Assembly (NCBI GenBank): GCA_964617825.1
Contig: CAZTWL010000001.1
Span: 186,001 to 250,000, forward strand
Direction of reading: 5' to 3'
Length of the DNA stretch: 64,000 nucleotides
Origin: VSJD01 sp964617825
Lineage (GTDB): Bacteria; Verrucomicrobiota; Kiritimatiellia; JAAZAB01
Within the stretch, counting starts at the first letter, position 1. Every line of letters begins with the position of its first letter. The position numbers and the translations under genes are program-made. Shown here in pieces: positions 1 to 7,886 of the stretch. The notes beneath the pieces were generated by a model. That model ran no database searches, had not been told where the DNA came from, and saw only the letters and a list, made by a program, of their open reading frames with translations.

Positions 1-333
1 ATTGTCGGCAAACCGCAGGAGCATTTTGTCTGTCTCTCGCTGAATGGCGCCAACGAACTCATTGCCCGGCGGATTGTCACCATCGGATTGCTGGATCAAA
101 GCCAGGTGCATCCGCGCGAAGTATTTGCCGACGTTATTGCCGACCGCGCGGCGGCGGTAATCTTTGCCCACAATCATCCCTCGGGCGATCTCAAGCCCAG
201 TGCGGCCGATATCGCCACCCACCGCCAGCTTACCGAAGCCGCCGGGATCCTCGGCATCCGTGTCTTGGATCATGTCATCGTCAGCCGCAAAGGTTTTACC
301 AGTTTCCAGGAATCCGGTTTGATACCGGGCTGA
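1..333 (+). CDS. radC: RadC-family JAB/MPN-domain protein (5' partial)
   Basis: The reading frame is open from base 1, so the gene starts outside the window and only the last 110 codons are present. They contain the RadC/UPF0758 core: the segment HFVCLSLN, then VHPREVF, then the zinc-metalloprotease-like signature HNHPSGDLKPSAAD, followed by GIRVLDHVIV and a C-terminal SFQESG. These match the JAMM-type metal site of the family, which has two His, a Ser and an Asp. RadC proteins were once linked to DNA repair, but their biochemical role is unsettled, so no pathway is claimed. The family call is firm; the missing N-terminal helix-hairpin-helix region cannot be judged here. Confidence 0.93.
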   Translation: MVGKPQEHFVCLSLNGANELIARRIVTIGLLDQSQVHPREVFADVIADRAAAVIFAHNHPSGDLKPSAADIATHRQLTEAAGILGIRVLDHVIVSRKGFTSFQESGLIPG

Positions 334-461
334 GGGCGAGTATGACCAAATGGTCCCTGGCCGCGCAAACGCTTTTCAAAATCCGGTGTTTTGGATAATT
401 CGCTTGCCCTTGTTTGATCAATCTGATAACCGATACTGCCTGTAGATTGCCAGTTTTTCCG

Positions 462-552
462 GGAGAGGTGACCGAGTGGCCTAAGGTGTACGACTGGAAA
501 TCGTATGTGCCCCAAAAGGGCACCGCGGGTTCGACTCCCGCCCTCTCCGCCA
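462..552 (+). tRNA. tRNA-Ser (anticodon GGA)
   Basis: The acceptor stem GGAGAGG (462-468) pairs perfectly with CCTCTCC (542-548). The discriminator is G549 and CCA is encoded at 550-552. The anticodon loop carries GGA at 496-498, which reads UCC/UCU serine codons. A long variable arm typical of class II tRNAs sits around GCCCCAAAAGGGC, and the T arm is GCGGG-TTCGACT-CCCGC. The gene is about 91 nt with CCA, as expected for tRNA-Ser. It stands alone between radC and the nitrilase gene. Confidence 0.97.
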
Positions 553-647
553 TGCAGCGTGGTTTGCTCGGCGGGACAGATCCGGCCGTCCCGGGCATCG
601 GCGCGGGACGCAAATGAACCGGGCAAGCGCGCCGGAAGCCCGCAGGC

Positions 648-1517
648 ATGTCTGAAGACAACATCTCCGCCGCTTTCCCGAAGGCAATGAATTTGAAAGC
701 AATTCGTCCATTGCGGATTGTCCTTGTCCAGAACAGCGCCGGTGTGGACGTGGAGCGGAATTTGACCGGCATTGAACGCCGGCTCCGCCGTGCGCCATCC
801 TGCGATTTGATTGCCCTGCCGGAAGTGTTTGCCATTCGCGGCAACGATGCGGACTATCGCGCCGCGGCGGAGGTCCTGCCGGGCCCGATAACCCGGCGCC
901 TGATGGCCATAGCCGCGCGCGCGCGGGCATGGGTCCTGGGCGGCAGCGTGATCGAGCGCTGTCGCGGAAAAATCTACAATACCTCGCTGTTGATAAATCG
1001 GCAGGGCCGGATTGTCGCCCGATACCGCAAAATTCACCTGTTCGAAGCCAATTTGGAAAACGGGCAGGTTGTGCGCGAAAGCGATGTTTACGCGGCGGGG
1101 GATAAGCCCGTTATGGCCGAGGTTGAAGGTTGGCCCTGCGGCCTGGCGATTTGCTATGACCTGCGTTTTCCGGAGTTGTTCCGCTATTATTCACGCCACG
1201 GCGCAGCCATCTTTTTTATCCCTTCGAATTTTACCCAAAAAACCGGCAAGGATCATTGGCCGACTCTCGTGCGCGCGCGGGCCATCGAGAACCAGGCGTT
1301 TGTCGTGGCCCCCAATCAGTGCGGGGTCAATCCCTGTACCGGCGTTGCCAGCCACGGGCACAGCCTGATCGTGGGGCCGTGGGGCGATGTGCTTGCCGCC
1401 GCGGCCGGAAAGGAAGCCGTCTTGTCGGTCGCGCTCCAGCCGGAAGACCTGCGCCGTACGCGCGCGCGCATCCCGGTCCTCCGTCACCGGCGTGTGTTAA
1501 GTTCATTCTGGATTTGA
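648..1517 (+). CDS. Carbon-nitrogen hydrolase (nitrilase/Nit family amidase)
   Basis: This is a 289-aa member of the nitrilase superfamily, which hydrolyses C-N bonds of amides or nitriles through a cysteine thioester. The catalytic triad is complete: Glu59 in LPEVF, Lys128 in YRKIHLF and Cys169 in ICYDLRFPE. The LFEANLE stretch and the DLRFPELFR loop after the cysteine resemble Nit1/Nit2-type omega-amidases and deaminated-glutathione amidases, so metabolite repair is a reasonable guess, but the substrate is not proven. No signal peptide is present, so it should be cytoplasmic. An alternative start is the in-frame ATG at 687, preceded by AAGG, which would remove 13 residues not expected in the family. 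Confidence 0.88.
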   Translation: MSEDNISAAFPKAMNLKAIRPLRIVLVQNSAGVDVERNLTGIERRLRRAPSCDLIALPEVFAIRGNDADYRAAAEVLPGPITRRLMAIAARARAWVLGGSVIERCRGKIYNTSLLINRQGRIVARYRKIHLFEANLENGQVVRESDVYAAGDKPVMAEVEGWPCGLAICYDLRFPELFRYYSRHGAAIFFIPSNFTQKTGKDHWPTLVRARAIENQAFVVAPNQCGVNPCTGVASHGHSLIVGPWGDVLAAAAGKEAVLSVALQPEDLRRTRARIPVLRHRRVLSSFWI

Positions 1518-1574
1518 TGGGACAGCGAAAAAGAAACAAAGCCGGGTTGCCCCGATGACCTCAAAGGAAAAAAT

Positions 1575-2018
1575 ATGATTCGCAGCATTTGTCATACTGG
1601 TCTTGTTGTGCGCGATATCGGGCGTTCCATCGCCTTTTATGAGGCCCTGGGTTTAACCGTTTGCCGGAGGGAGACTGAAACCGGCGCATATATCGACGCG
1701 GTTGTCGGTATTCCTGCCGTAAAGGTCGAGTGGGCGCAGTTACGTGTGCCGGATGGATCCCTGCTGGAGTTGCTGCAATACCATTCCCATCCGGATATTT
1801 GTCCGGTTGAAAGGACCCCTGCAAATCGTCTGGGATGTTCGCATATTGCGTTTGCGGTGGAAAACCTGCCGGAAACGTGCGAGAGGGTTATGCAACTGGG
1901 CGGCTCAAAAGTCAATGCCCCTGCCATTTCTCCGAACGGGGAAGAGAGCGTTGTGTATTGCCGCGATTTGGATGGCATCCTTATCGAGTTGGTTGAAGAC
2001 CTGAAATGTCATAACTGA
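1575..2018 (+). CDS. VOC-superfamily metalloprotein (glyoxalase/methylmalonyl-CoA epimerase-like)
   Basis: This 147-aa protein has the two beta-alpha-beta-beta-beta modules of the vicinal oxygen chelate fold. Likely metal ligands are His7 (CHTGLVV), Glu65 (LLELLQY), His90 (CSHIAF) and Glu138 (ILIELVED), the usual H/E/H/E arrangement of one-chain VOC enzymes. The opening H-x-G-x-x-V-x-D-x-x-x-S-x-x-F-Y pattern is shared by glyoxalase I and methylmalonyl-CoA epimerase. Without neighbours from either pathway the substrate cannot be fixed. It is cytoplasmic and sits between the nitrilase gene and the promoter of enolase. Confidence 0.85.
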   Translation: MIRSICHTGLVVRDIGRSIAFYEALGLTVCRRETETGAYIDAVVGIPAVKVEWAQLRVPDGSLLELLQYHSHPDICPVERTPANRLGCSHIAFAVENLPETCERVMQLGGSKVNAPAISPNGEESVVYCRDLDGILIELVEDLKCHN

Positions 2019-2061
2019 TTACTTGAAAGTAATTGAGTTCTGATCCGGGATAGGTTATACA
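2019..2061 (+). promoter_or_regulatory. Predicted eno promoter with adjacent palindrome
   Basis: TTGAGT at 2033-2038 and TATACA at 2056-2061 are separated by 17 bases, a good sigma70-like pair upstream of the enolase start at 2124. Immediately upstream, 2019-2032 is an inverted repeat with arms TTACTT and AAGTAA around GA. It abuts the -35 box and could be an operator or part of the end of the preceding transcript. It was read by eye; no transcription data support it. Confidence 0.5.
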
Positions 2062-2123
2062 TTTAGTAACTACCGGACAAGCAGCGCTTGTTAAGTTTAA
2101 CATCAACCCAAGGAGAGCATATT

Positions 2124-3398
2124 ATGCCGGAAATCAGTCATGTAATTGGGCGCGAAATTCTGGATTCACGCGGCAACCCGACCGTGGAAGTCGAAGTGCA
2201 GTTGACCTGCGGGATTGTTGGCCGGGCGGCGGTGCCGTCAGGCGCCTCCACGGGCGAAAACGAAGCGTTGGAATTGCGCGATGGCGATAAGACCCGCTAT
2301 GGCGGCAAGGGCGTTTTACAGGCGGTTAAGAACGTCAACGACATCATTTTCCCGAAGATCGTGGGCTTCGATGCCATCGACCAGGTGGGTTTGGACCAGG
2401 CCCTGATTAAGCTCGACGGCACGCCGACCAAGAAAAAACTCGGCGCCAATGCCATTCTCGGCGTTTCGCTGGCGACAGCCAAGGCGGCCGCGGAATTCCT
2501 GGGCGTGCCGCTCTATCGCTACATCGGCGGCGCCAATGCCAAGGTCCTGCCGGTGCCCATGATGAACATCATGAACGGCGGCGCGCATTCGGATGCCCCG
2601 GTGGATTTGCAGGAATTCATGATCATGCCCAAGGGCGCCAAGTCGTTCCGCGAAGCCCTGCGCATGGGCGCCGAGGTGTTCCATGCCCTCAAGTCCATTC
2701 TCAAGGATATGCAGCTCAGCACGGCGGTGGGCGACGAGGGCGGCTTTGCCCCGCGGCTGAAGAATAACACCGAAGCCCTCGATGTCATCGTCAAAGCGAT
2801 TGCCAAGGCCGGCTACAAGCCCGGCAAGGATGTCTTTATCGCGCTCGATCCGGCCGCCAGTGAGTTTTATGACACGGCGAAAAAGCGCTATGTGTTCAAG
2901 AAGAGCGACAAGTCCGAGCATACCTCCGCAGAGATGGTCGAATTCTATGCCGGGCTGGTCAAGAAATACCCGATTATCAGCATCGAGGACGGCATGGCCG
3001 AATCCGACTGGGCCGGCTGGAAGCAGCTGACCGATAAGATCGGCGATCGCACCCAGCTCGTGGGCGACGACCTGTTTGTGACCAATACGCAATTCCTCAA
3101 GAAGGGAATCGAACTGGGCACGGCCAACTCGATCCTGATCAAGCTCAACCAGATCGGGACGCTGACCGAAACGCTGGATGCCATCCGCATGGCCAACAAC
3201 GCCGGCTACACCGCCGTGGTCAGTCACCGCTCCGGCGAAACCGAGGATACGACCATTGCCGACCTGACCGTGGCGGTCAATGCCGGCCAGATCAAAACCG
3301 GTTCGGCCTGCCGCACGGATCGTGTGTGTAAATACAACCAATTGCTTCGCATCGAGGAGCAACTGGGCAAAAACGCGATTTTCGGCGGCGTGATTTAA
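2124..3398 (+). CDS. eno: Enolase
   Basis: This is a complete 424-aa phosphopyruvate hydratase, converting 2-phosphoglycerate to phosphoenolpyruvate in glycolysis. All family blocks are present: SRGNPTVEVEV, PSGASTGENEALELRD, MMNIMNGGAHSD, GDEGGFAPRL with the catalytic Glu, the metal-binding Asp in IALDPAASEFYD, SIEDGMAESDW and LVGDDLFVTN, the catalytic Lys in ILIKLNQIG, and SHRSGETEDTTIADL. The ATG at 2124 is preceded by AAGGAGA at good spacing, so it was chosen over an upstream in-frame start. The FtsB-like gene begins 9 bases after the stop, which reproduces the widely conserved eno-ftsB gene pair. Confidence 0.98.
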   Translation: MPEISHVIGREILDSRGNPTVEVEVQLTCGIVGRAAVPSGASTGENEALELRDGDKTRYGGKGVLQAVKNVNDIIFPKIVGFDAIDQVGLDQALIKLDGTPTKKKLGANAILGVSLATAKAAAEFLGVPLYRYIGGANAKVLPVPMMNIMNGGAHSDAPVDLQEFMIMPKGAKSFREALRMGAEVFHALKSILKDMQLSTAVGDEGGFAPRLKNNTEALDVIVKAIAKAGYKPGKDVFIALDPAASEFYDTAKKRYVFKKSDKSEHTSAEMVEFYAGLVKKYPIISIEDGMAESDWAGWKQLTDKIGDRTQLVGDDLFVTNTQFLKKGIELGTANSILIKLNQIGTLTETLDAIRMANNAGYTAVVSHRSGETEDTTIADLTVAVNAGQIKTGSACRTDRVCKYNQLLRIEEQLGKNAIFGGVI

Positions 3399-3407
3399 AG
3401 AGCGATC

Positions 3408-3722
3408 ATGAATGTCTGGATGACGATTTACAGGAGCGCCACGATCGTCTTCGTGATGATGGTGATTGTCGCCGTGGTCAGTTTGTTCCTGCCCAAGGTT
3501 CGCCAGAATCAGGAACGCCAACGCAAACTGACCCTCCTGGAAGAGGAAAATCGCGCCCGGGAAGACATGGTCAAGCAACTTCAATCGCAGCAAGACCGGT
3601 TCCTGTCGGATTCGCGGTACGTCGAACGCGTCGCGCGCGAGGAACTGGGCAAGGCCAAGGCCGGCGAAACGATCTACCGCTTTACCGAGCGCAAGACCAA
3701 TGCTTTCCGGGTCAGGCGCTGA
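3408..3722 (+). CDS. ftsB: FtsB/DivIC-like septum formation initiator
   Basis: This 104-aa bitopic protein has a short cytoplasmic start, one membrane helix at about residues 10-30 (IVFVMMVIVAVVSLFL), then a charged coiled coil (about 33-70) and the segment DSRYVERVAREELGKAKAGE. That segment matches the conserved C-terminal motif of FtsB/DivIC proteins (YIExxAREELGxxKxGE). These proteins bridge FtsL and FtsQ in the divisome. The location 9 bases after eno supports FtsB and suggests co-transcription. DivIC versus FtsB cannot be separated from sequence alone. Confidence 0.85.
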   Translation: MNVWMTIYRSATIVFVMMVIVAVVSLFLPKVRQNQERQRKLTLLEEENRAREDMVKQLQSQQDRFLSDSRYVERVAREELGKAKAGETIYRFTERKTNAFRVRR

Positions 3723-3741
3723 TCGTTAGTTTGCATTAAAC

Positions 3742-3804
3742 CACAAAGGTTCAAGTCAATTCGATGCATGGATCAGAAAGTTTCCCTGCCTGCCTTTGTG
3801 TGCG
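3742..3804. repeat. Decayed intergenic inverted repeat, copy A
   Basis: CACAAAGG at 3742-3749 is the reverse complement of CCTTTGTG at 3793-3800. A second intergenic segment at 37174-37229 shares CAAAGGTT, ATTCGAT, a TTTCC stretch and CTTTGTGTGCG in the same order. The two look like eroded copies of one palindromic intergenic element. The rest of the 3723-3861 gap holds no gene. Confidence 0.4.
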
Positions 3805-3861
3805 GCTTTGGAGGTTGTGGCCGTTGGCCGCCTAACTTGACTCGGCAATCGTTGCTAAATC

Positions 3862-5070
3862 ATGCATTTTCTCCCCGGAATTGATGTCCTGCTGACCCGT
3901 CACCGGCATTGGCTGGAAGGTAAACGCATCGGATTGGTAAGTCACCTGGCGGCCGTCGATTCCCGCGGAATGACATCGGCCGAGCGGCTATGGCGGGATC
4001 GTACCCCAGTGCGGAAGCGCACTCTGAAACTATGCGCCTTATTCGGGCCGGAACATGGATTTTTCGGCCTTGGCGATGCCGGCGAGAAGCTATTGAACCA
4101 GCGGCATCCGGAGTGGGGCATCCCGATCTATTCCCTGTATGGCGCCACACGGCGGCCAACCCCAGCCATGTTTAAAAACCTGGACGTTCTGGTCGTGGAT
4201 CTCCAGGATCTCGGGGCGCGCTGTTACACTTACGTCGCCACTCTGCGCTATGTGCTGGAACAAGCCGCCGTCATGGGCAAGCAAGTCATCGTGGCCGATC
4301 GGCCCATTCCCCTGCCGCGGATTGTGGATGGTCCCATGCAGACGCCCGCCTTCGAAAGTTTTGTGGCGTCCGTGCGCGCGCCCATGCACTATGGCATGAC
4401 ACCGGGCGAAACTGCTCTTTGGCTCAAAGCCGATTTGGGACTCGATGTTTCGCTGCGGGTAGCGCGGATGCAAGGCTATGCGCGCGATCCGGCGCGCGGC
4501 GCGGGATGGCCGCCCTGGATTCCTCCCTCGCCCGGCATCCGTGCCTGGGAGACCGGCCAATGTTACCTGGCCACGGTGTTTTGCGAGGCTCTGCCGCTGA
4601 TCGACTATGGACGGGCAACCAACCTGGTTTTCCAGGTGTTCGCGGCGCCGTGGATGAAAAGCGCCCCCGTATGCGAGTGGCTGAACGCGCGACGTCTGCC
4701 GGGTGTGGCTTTTTATGCGCATCCGTACTTGCCTGGGCGCGCCTCTCCGGCGGAGTCGGGCAAAACAACGGCGGTTACCATGTTCGATGGCGTCCGTCTG
4801 ACGGTAACCGATCCGGGCGCTTTCCAACCCGTGTATACCGGGATTGCCATCATCGCCTGCCTGCAGGAACTGTACGGAGTCCGGAAAGTTTGGCAACATG
4901 CCGGGGTGCGCGAGGAGTTCTTCGACAAACTTTACGGGACCGATGCCGTCCGCCTTGCGTTGCAGGCCGGCGTTGCGCCGGAAAAAATCCGGCAGGCATG
5001 GGTCAAGACGCAGCGGGCCTTTGGGCCGTCCCGCGCTTCCAGTCTGCTCTATCTTGAGCGGCGCGGGTGA
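3862..5070 (+). CDS. DUF1343 / NamZ-like exo-beta-N-acetylmuramidase (GH171-type)
   Basis: This 402-aa protein matches the DUF1343 family, whose characterised member NamZ removes terminal MurNAc from peptidoglycan fragments. Visible blocks are LFGPEHGFFG with DAGE, IYSLYGATRRPTPAMF, DVLVVDLQDLGARCYTYVAT, ADRPIP, HYGMTPGETALWL, a central PPSPGIRAWETG segment, and the C-terminal TGIAIIACLQELYG. There is no signal peptide, so unlike secreted NamZ it appears cytoplasmic and could act on imported muropeptides. The MFS carrier that follows after 75 bases fits an uptake or recycling pair, but this is inference. The start has no strong ribosome-binding site. Confidence 0.8.
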   Translation: MHFLPGIDVLLTRHRHWLEGKRIGLVSHLAAVDSRGMTSAERLWRDRTPVRKRTLKLCALFGPEHGFFGLGDAGEKLLNQRHPEWGIPIYSLYGATRRPTPAMFKNLDVLVVDLQDLGARCYTYVATLRYVLEQAAVMGKQVIVADRPIPLPRIVDGPMQTPAFESFVASVRAPMHYGMTPGETALWLKADLGLDVSLRVARMQGYARDPARGAGWPPWIPPSPGIRAWETGQCYLATVFCEALPLIDYGRATNLVFQVFAAPWMKSAPVCEWLNARRLPGVAFYAHPYLPGRASPAESGKTTAVTMFDGVRLTVTDPGAFQPVYTGIAIIACLQELYGVRKVWQHAGVREEFFDKLYGTDAVRLALQAGVAPEKIRQAWVKTQRAFGPSRASSLLYLERRG

Positions 5071-5145
5071 TTGGCGAGTTTCGATTTCCGGCCGGGGCCT
5101 TTGACTGCAAACATATCTCGCAAAACCGTGCTAAGGTTGCTATAG

Positions 5146-6408
5146 ATGCGGCAGGGAGCATCTCTTTCGGACTTCTCATGCCCGGATATTTATTTTATGA
5201 CCATACTTCATCGATGGCTGTCCCGTGTGCGCCAAATGAACCCGCAGCTGAAGCTGTTCCTGGCGGGGATTGCGCTTTTGAGCGTTACCAGCGGCATTGG
5301 CGAAAGTATTTTTAATAATTATTTGAGCGACACCTTCAATTTGAGCGCCGCTGCCCGCGGTTTTCTGGAATTCCCCCGGGAACTGCCCGGGCTCCTGACT
5401 GCTCTTTTCGCCGGCGCGCTCTTTTTCCTCAGCGAGACGCGCATTGCCGCCTTTTCCGCCCTGTGTGTCGGGGTGGGGTTGCTGGGAATTGCGATCTGGG
5501 GCTCTTCCTGGACAATCATGCTGATCTTCATGTTCGTTTGGAATACCGGCACGCATATGATGATGCCGGTGCGTTCGTCCATCGGCATGGAATTGGCCCA
5601 TGTTGCGCAAAAGGGCAAGCGTTTGGGCCAGATTCAGGGCGTTGGCATTGCTGCCAGCATTGCGGGCTGTGCTATGGTCTGGTTTCTGATGAAGTACATG
5701 GCGGTCAGCTACCGGATCATGTTTGTCATCGGCGGGATCGTGGCCCTGGCTGCCGCTTTTTTCCTGTTTGCCATGTGGCTGCCGAATGCCCATCTGCAGC
5801 GTCCGAAATTCGTTTTTCGGCGCCAGTATTGGCTTTACTACACGCTGGCCTTATTGTTTGGGGCCCGCAAACAGATCTTCATTACCTTCGGGCCCTGGGT
5901 GCTGATTAAAATTTTCCACCAGCCCGCTTACATTTTTGCCCAGCTCTGGATTGTGGCCGGCATCCTGGGCGTTGTTTTTCAACCCGCGCTGGGGCGGGCT
6001 ATCGACCGGTTCGGCGAACGCTGGGTGCTGATGGTGGATTCCGTGCTCGTTTTCATGGTATGCATCGGTTACGGCTATGCGCATTTGATCGGCAACCAGG
6101 TCCTGGCGCTGGGCGTGCTCTATTCCTGTTTTGTGGGCGATCTCCTGTTCTTCGGGACCAACATTGCGCGCGATACCTATTTGGCCAAAATTGCCCTCAA
6201 ACCCGAGGATGTGGCGCCCTCGCTCTCGCTGGGGGTCAGCATTAACCACGCGATTTCCATGTCCGTGCCGGCCGTGGGCGGAGTGATGTGGATGAAATAC
6301 GGGCACGCTTCCGTGTTTTTGGCGGCGGCCGGCGTGGCGGTGGTGATGCTCTTCTTCAGCAACCTGATCCGCACGGGAAGCACATTAGGCGTGGAGCGTA
6401 AAGTTTAG
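5146..6408 (+). CDS. Major facilitator superfamily transporter
   Basis: This 420-aa protein is almost entirely hydrophobic, with about 12 predicted membrane helices and a central hydrophilic loop (around AMWLPNAHLQRPKFVFRRQY) separating two halves, the usual MFS layout. The N-terminal half has LSAAARGFLEFPRELPGLL and the C-terminal half GVVFQPALGRAIDRFGER, which resembles the MFS loop motif RxxDRxGRR. The substrate is unknown. Position 75 bases after the NamZ-like gene suggests peptidoglycan amino-sugar uptake. Alternative in-frame starts exist at 5197 (MTILHRWL) and 5236 (MNPQLKLF), and none has a clear ribosome-binding site. Confidence 0.82.
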   Translation: MRQGASLSDFSCPDIYFMTILHRWLSRVRQMNPQLKLFLAGIALLSVTSGIGESIFNNYLSDTFNLSAAARGFLEFPRELPGLLTALFAGALFFLSETRIAAFSALCVGVGLLGIAIWGSSWTIMLIFMFVWNTGTHMMMPVRSSIGMELAHVAQKGKRLGQIQGVGIAASIAGCAMVWFLMKYMAVSYRIMFVIGGIVALAAAFFLFAMWLPNAHLQRPKFVFRRQYWLYYTLALLFGARKQIFITFGPWVLIKIFHQPAYIFAQLWIVAGILGVVFQPALGRAIDRFGERWVLMVDSVLVFMVCIGYGYAHLIGNQVLALGVLYSCFVGDLLFFGTNIARDTYLAKIALKPEDVAPSLSLGVSINHAISMSVPAVGGVMWMKYGHASVFLAAAGVAVVMLFFSNLIRTGSTLGVERKV

Positions 6409-6510
6409 CGCTCGATTCTCCCGGGCGGGCAAGCCCTGTGGCGCGCCATGCAAGCATAAATTCGCGCTTCAAGCTATGAGCAAGGGGCGGCCGATGATAT
6501 AGTCTTCCGC

Positions 6511-6858
6511 ATGCATGAATTTTCCATAGCCCAGACGATTGTGCGGACCGTGCTGGCGGAATTGAAAAAAGCGCAGCCGGCGCGGCTGGTCTGTGCGCGG
6601 ATTGTGGCCGGGAAATTGCATCAGCTCGTGCCCGGCAGCCTGAGACTTGCCTATCGGGTGCTGACCAGGGAAACGCCGGCGGCGGGATCGGCGCTGAAAA
6701 TTCGCAACATGCCGGTCACTGCCGAGTGCCGCCAATGCCATTGGCGCGGTAAGATCAAGGACGCTCGGTTTGTCTGCCGCAAATGCAATTCCGGCGATCT
6801 GGAGATTACCGGAGGCCGGGAATTGTACCTGGACAGCATCGAAGTGGAAAAGGAATGA
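6511..6858 (+). CDS. hypA: HypA-like nickel metallochaperone
   Basis: This 115-aa protein starts with MHEFSIAQ, and the MHE nickel-binding N-terminus is diagnostic of HypA/HybF. It carries the structural zinc knuckles CRQC (about residues 74-77) and CRKC (about 90-93), then SGDLEITGGRELYLDSIEVE, the expected ending. HypA delivers nickel to the large subunit of NiFe hydrogenases with HypB. No hydrogenase or other hyp gene is in the window, so it is either isolated from its cluster or serves another nickel enzyme. Confidence 0.92.
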   Translation: MHEFSIAQTIVRTVLAELKKAQPARLVCARIVAGKLHQLVPGSLRLAYRVLTRETPAAGSALKIRNMPVTAECRQCHWRGKIKDARFVCRKCNSGDLEITGGRELYLDSIEVEKE

Positions 6859-7017
6859 CGGCTCACCCGGCCGCCGCAGTCGCTTGTCTTGCGATTATGA
6901 CGGGCAACGTCAAAATGGGGCGGGTGCGGGTATCCCGCCTTCGTACCTCAAACCTCAGGAACCGCCAAGCAAAACAAGATAAGAAACCGGAAAATTGCCC
7001 GCGGTTTGCGGGCGTAG

Positions 7018-7884
7018 TTAAGGTTTGAGTGGCGCGGCCTCCGCGTTTTTGGGACGACGGCGCGTGCGGCCCGGGCGCCAGGATTCAGCCAATACGGTTA
7101 TCGAATCCCGGACTTCCGCGTAACTGAAAATTTCCAGGGTCAGCACGCCGGTAAATTTTTCGATGAGCTTTAAGATCGCAGGCAGGCGGCCGGACGGCAG
7201 CTCCGTCAGGGCCTTGTGATCGTGGCCGTCCTTCCGCACGCCGTGCAGATGAATGACGCGCGTGCGCGGCAGGTGGCGCGTCAGATGCGCCTCGACCGCG
7301 CAGCCTCCGACCCACAAGTGCCCGACATCGATGCAAATGCCGAGATCGAAAGTGTCGATGAGCGCTTCGCACCAGGCGAAGGGGTAGTTGAGGTTCTCGA
7401 CGCAAAGTCGCGCCGGGTTGCCCGTCCGCTCGACCAGGGCAGGCAGAAGTTCGGCGATGTCCTTTTGCCAGATTTTTACGCGGGCGGCTGCGCTGTCGCG
7501 GGCGATGCCTTCCAGATGCAAAATGTAAGCAAACGGTTCGAGCGGCCTCGTGCGGTCCATGATGGCGAGCATTTGCTTCTGCAGCGCTTTGCGTTCCTTG
7601 GCGTCCCGGCTGCCCAAATGGCGGTCGATGGGAAAATGGACGGTATACGTCAGATCGTGCTGCCGCGCCAATTCCGCCAGGCGCGCGATGGTATCCTCCG
7701 AAGGAATATTGGAAAAACCGTTGCCTGCCTTTTCCGACTCGAACAGCACCAGTTCGATGTCATCCACATATGGTCCGAGCGCCTCAACGTTGGGCAGGAT
7801 GTCCGCCGGGTAAACATAAGAAGGCGTCCCCATCCTAAAAGGATGCGCGGCGCTGAATTTGGGGAGCGGCGGAAAGGATGCCAT
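7018..7884 (-). CDS. cbiR: TIM-barrel phosphodiesterase, CbiR-like (cobamide remodelling)
   Basis: This 288-aa protein has the AP-endonuclease-2/sugar-phosphate-isomerase TIM-barrel fold, with conserved metal-site segments YTVHFPIDRHLG, ILHLEG, LCVENLNYPF, GICIDVGHLWVGG, VIHLHGVRKDGHDHKAL and LTLEIFSY. The N-terminal RMGTPSYVYPADILPNV plus VDDIELVLFES matches, from memory, CbiR of Akkermansia, which cuts the nucleotide loop of cobamides so that they can be rebuilt. The start at 7884 gives a 2-base gap to the stop of the upstream repeat protein, so the two are probably co-transcribed. A generic sugar-phosphate isomerase is the main alternative. No other cobalamin gene is nearby. Confidence 0.6.
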   Translation of the reverse strand: MASFPPLPKFSAAHPFRMGTPSYVYPADILPNVEALGPYVDDIELVLFESEKAGNGFSNIPSEDTIARLAELARQHDLTYTVHFPIDRHLGSRDAKERKALQKQMLAIMDRTRPLEPFAYILHLEGIARDSAAARVKIWQKDIAELLPALVERTGNPARLCVENLNYPFAWCEALIDTFDLGICIDVGHLWVGGCAVEAHLTRHLPRTRVIHLHGVRKDGHDHKALTELPSGRLPAILKLIEKFTGVLTLEIFSYAEVRDSITVLAESWRPGRTRRRPKNAEAAPLKP

Positions 7885-7886
7885 AG

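Noticed and set aside
414..690. Short protein frames over the tRNA-Ser gene
   Set aside because: The region folds as a complete class II tRNA; the small frames lack start signals and overlap it.
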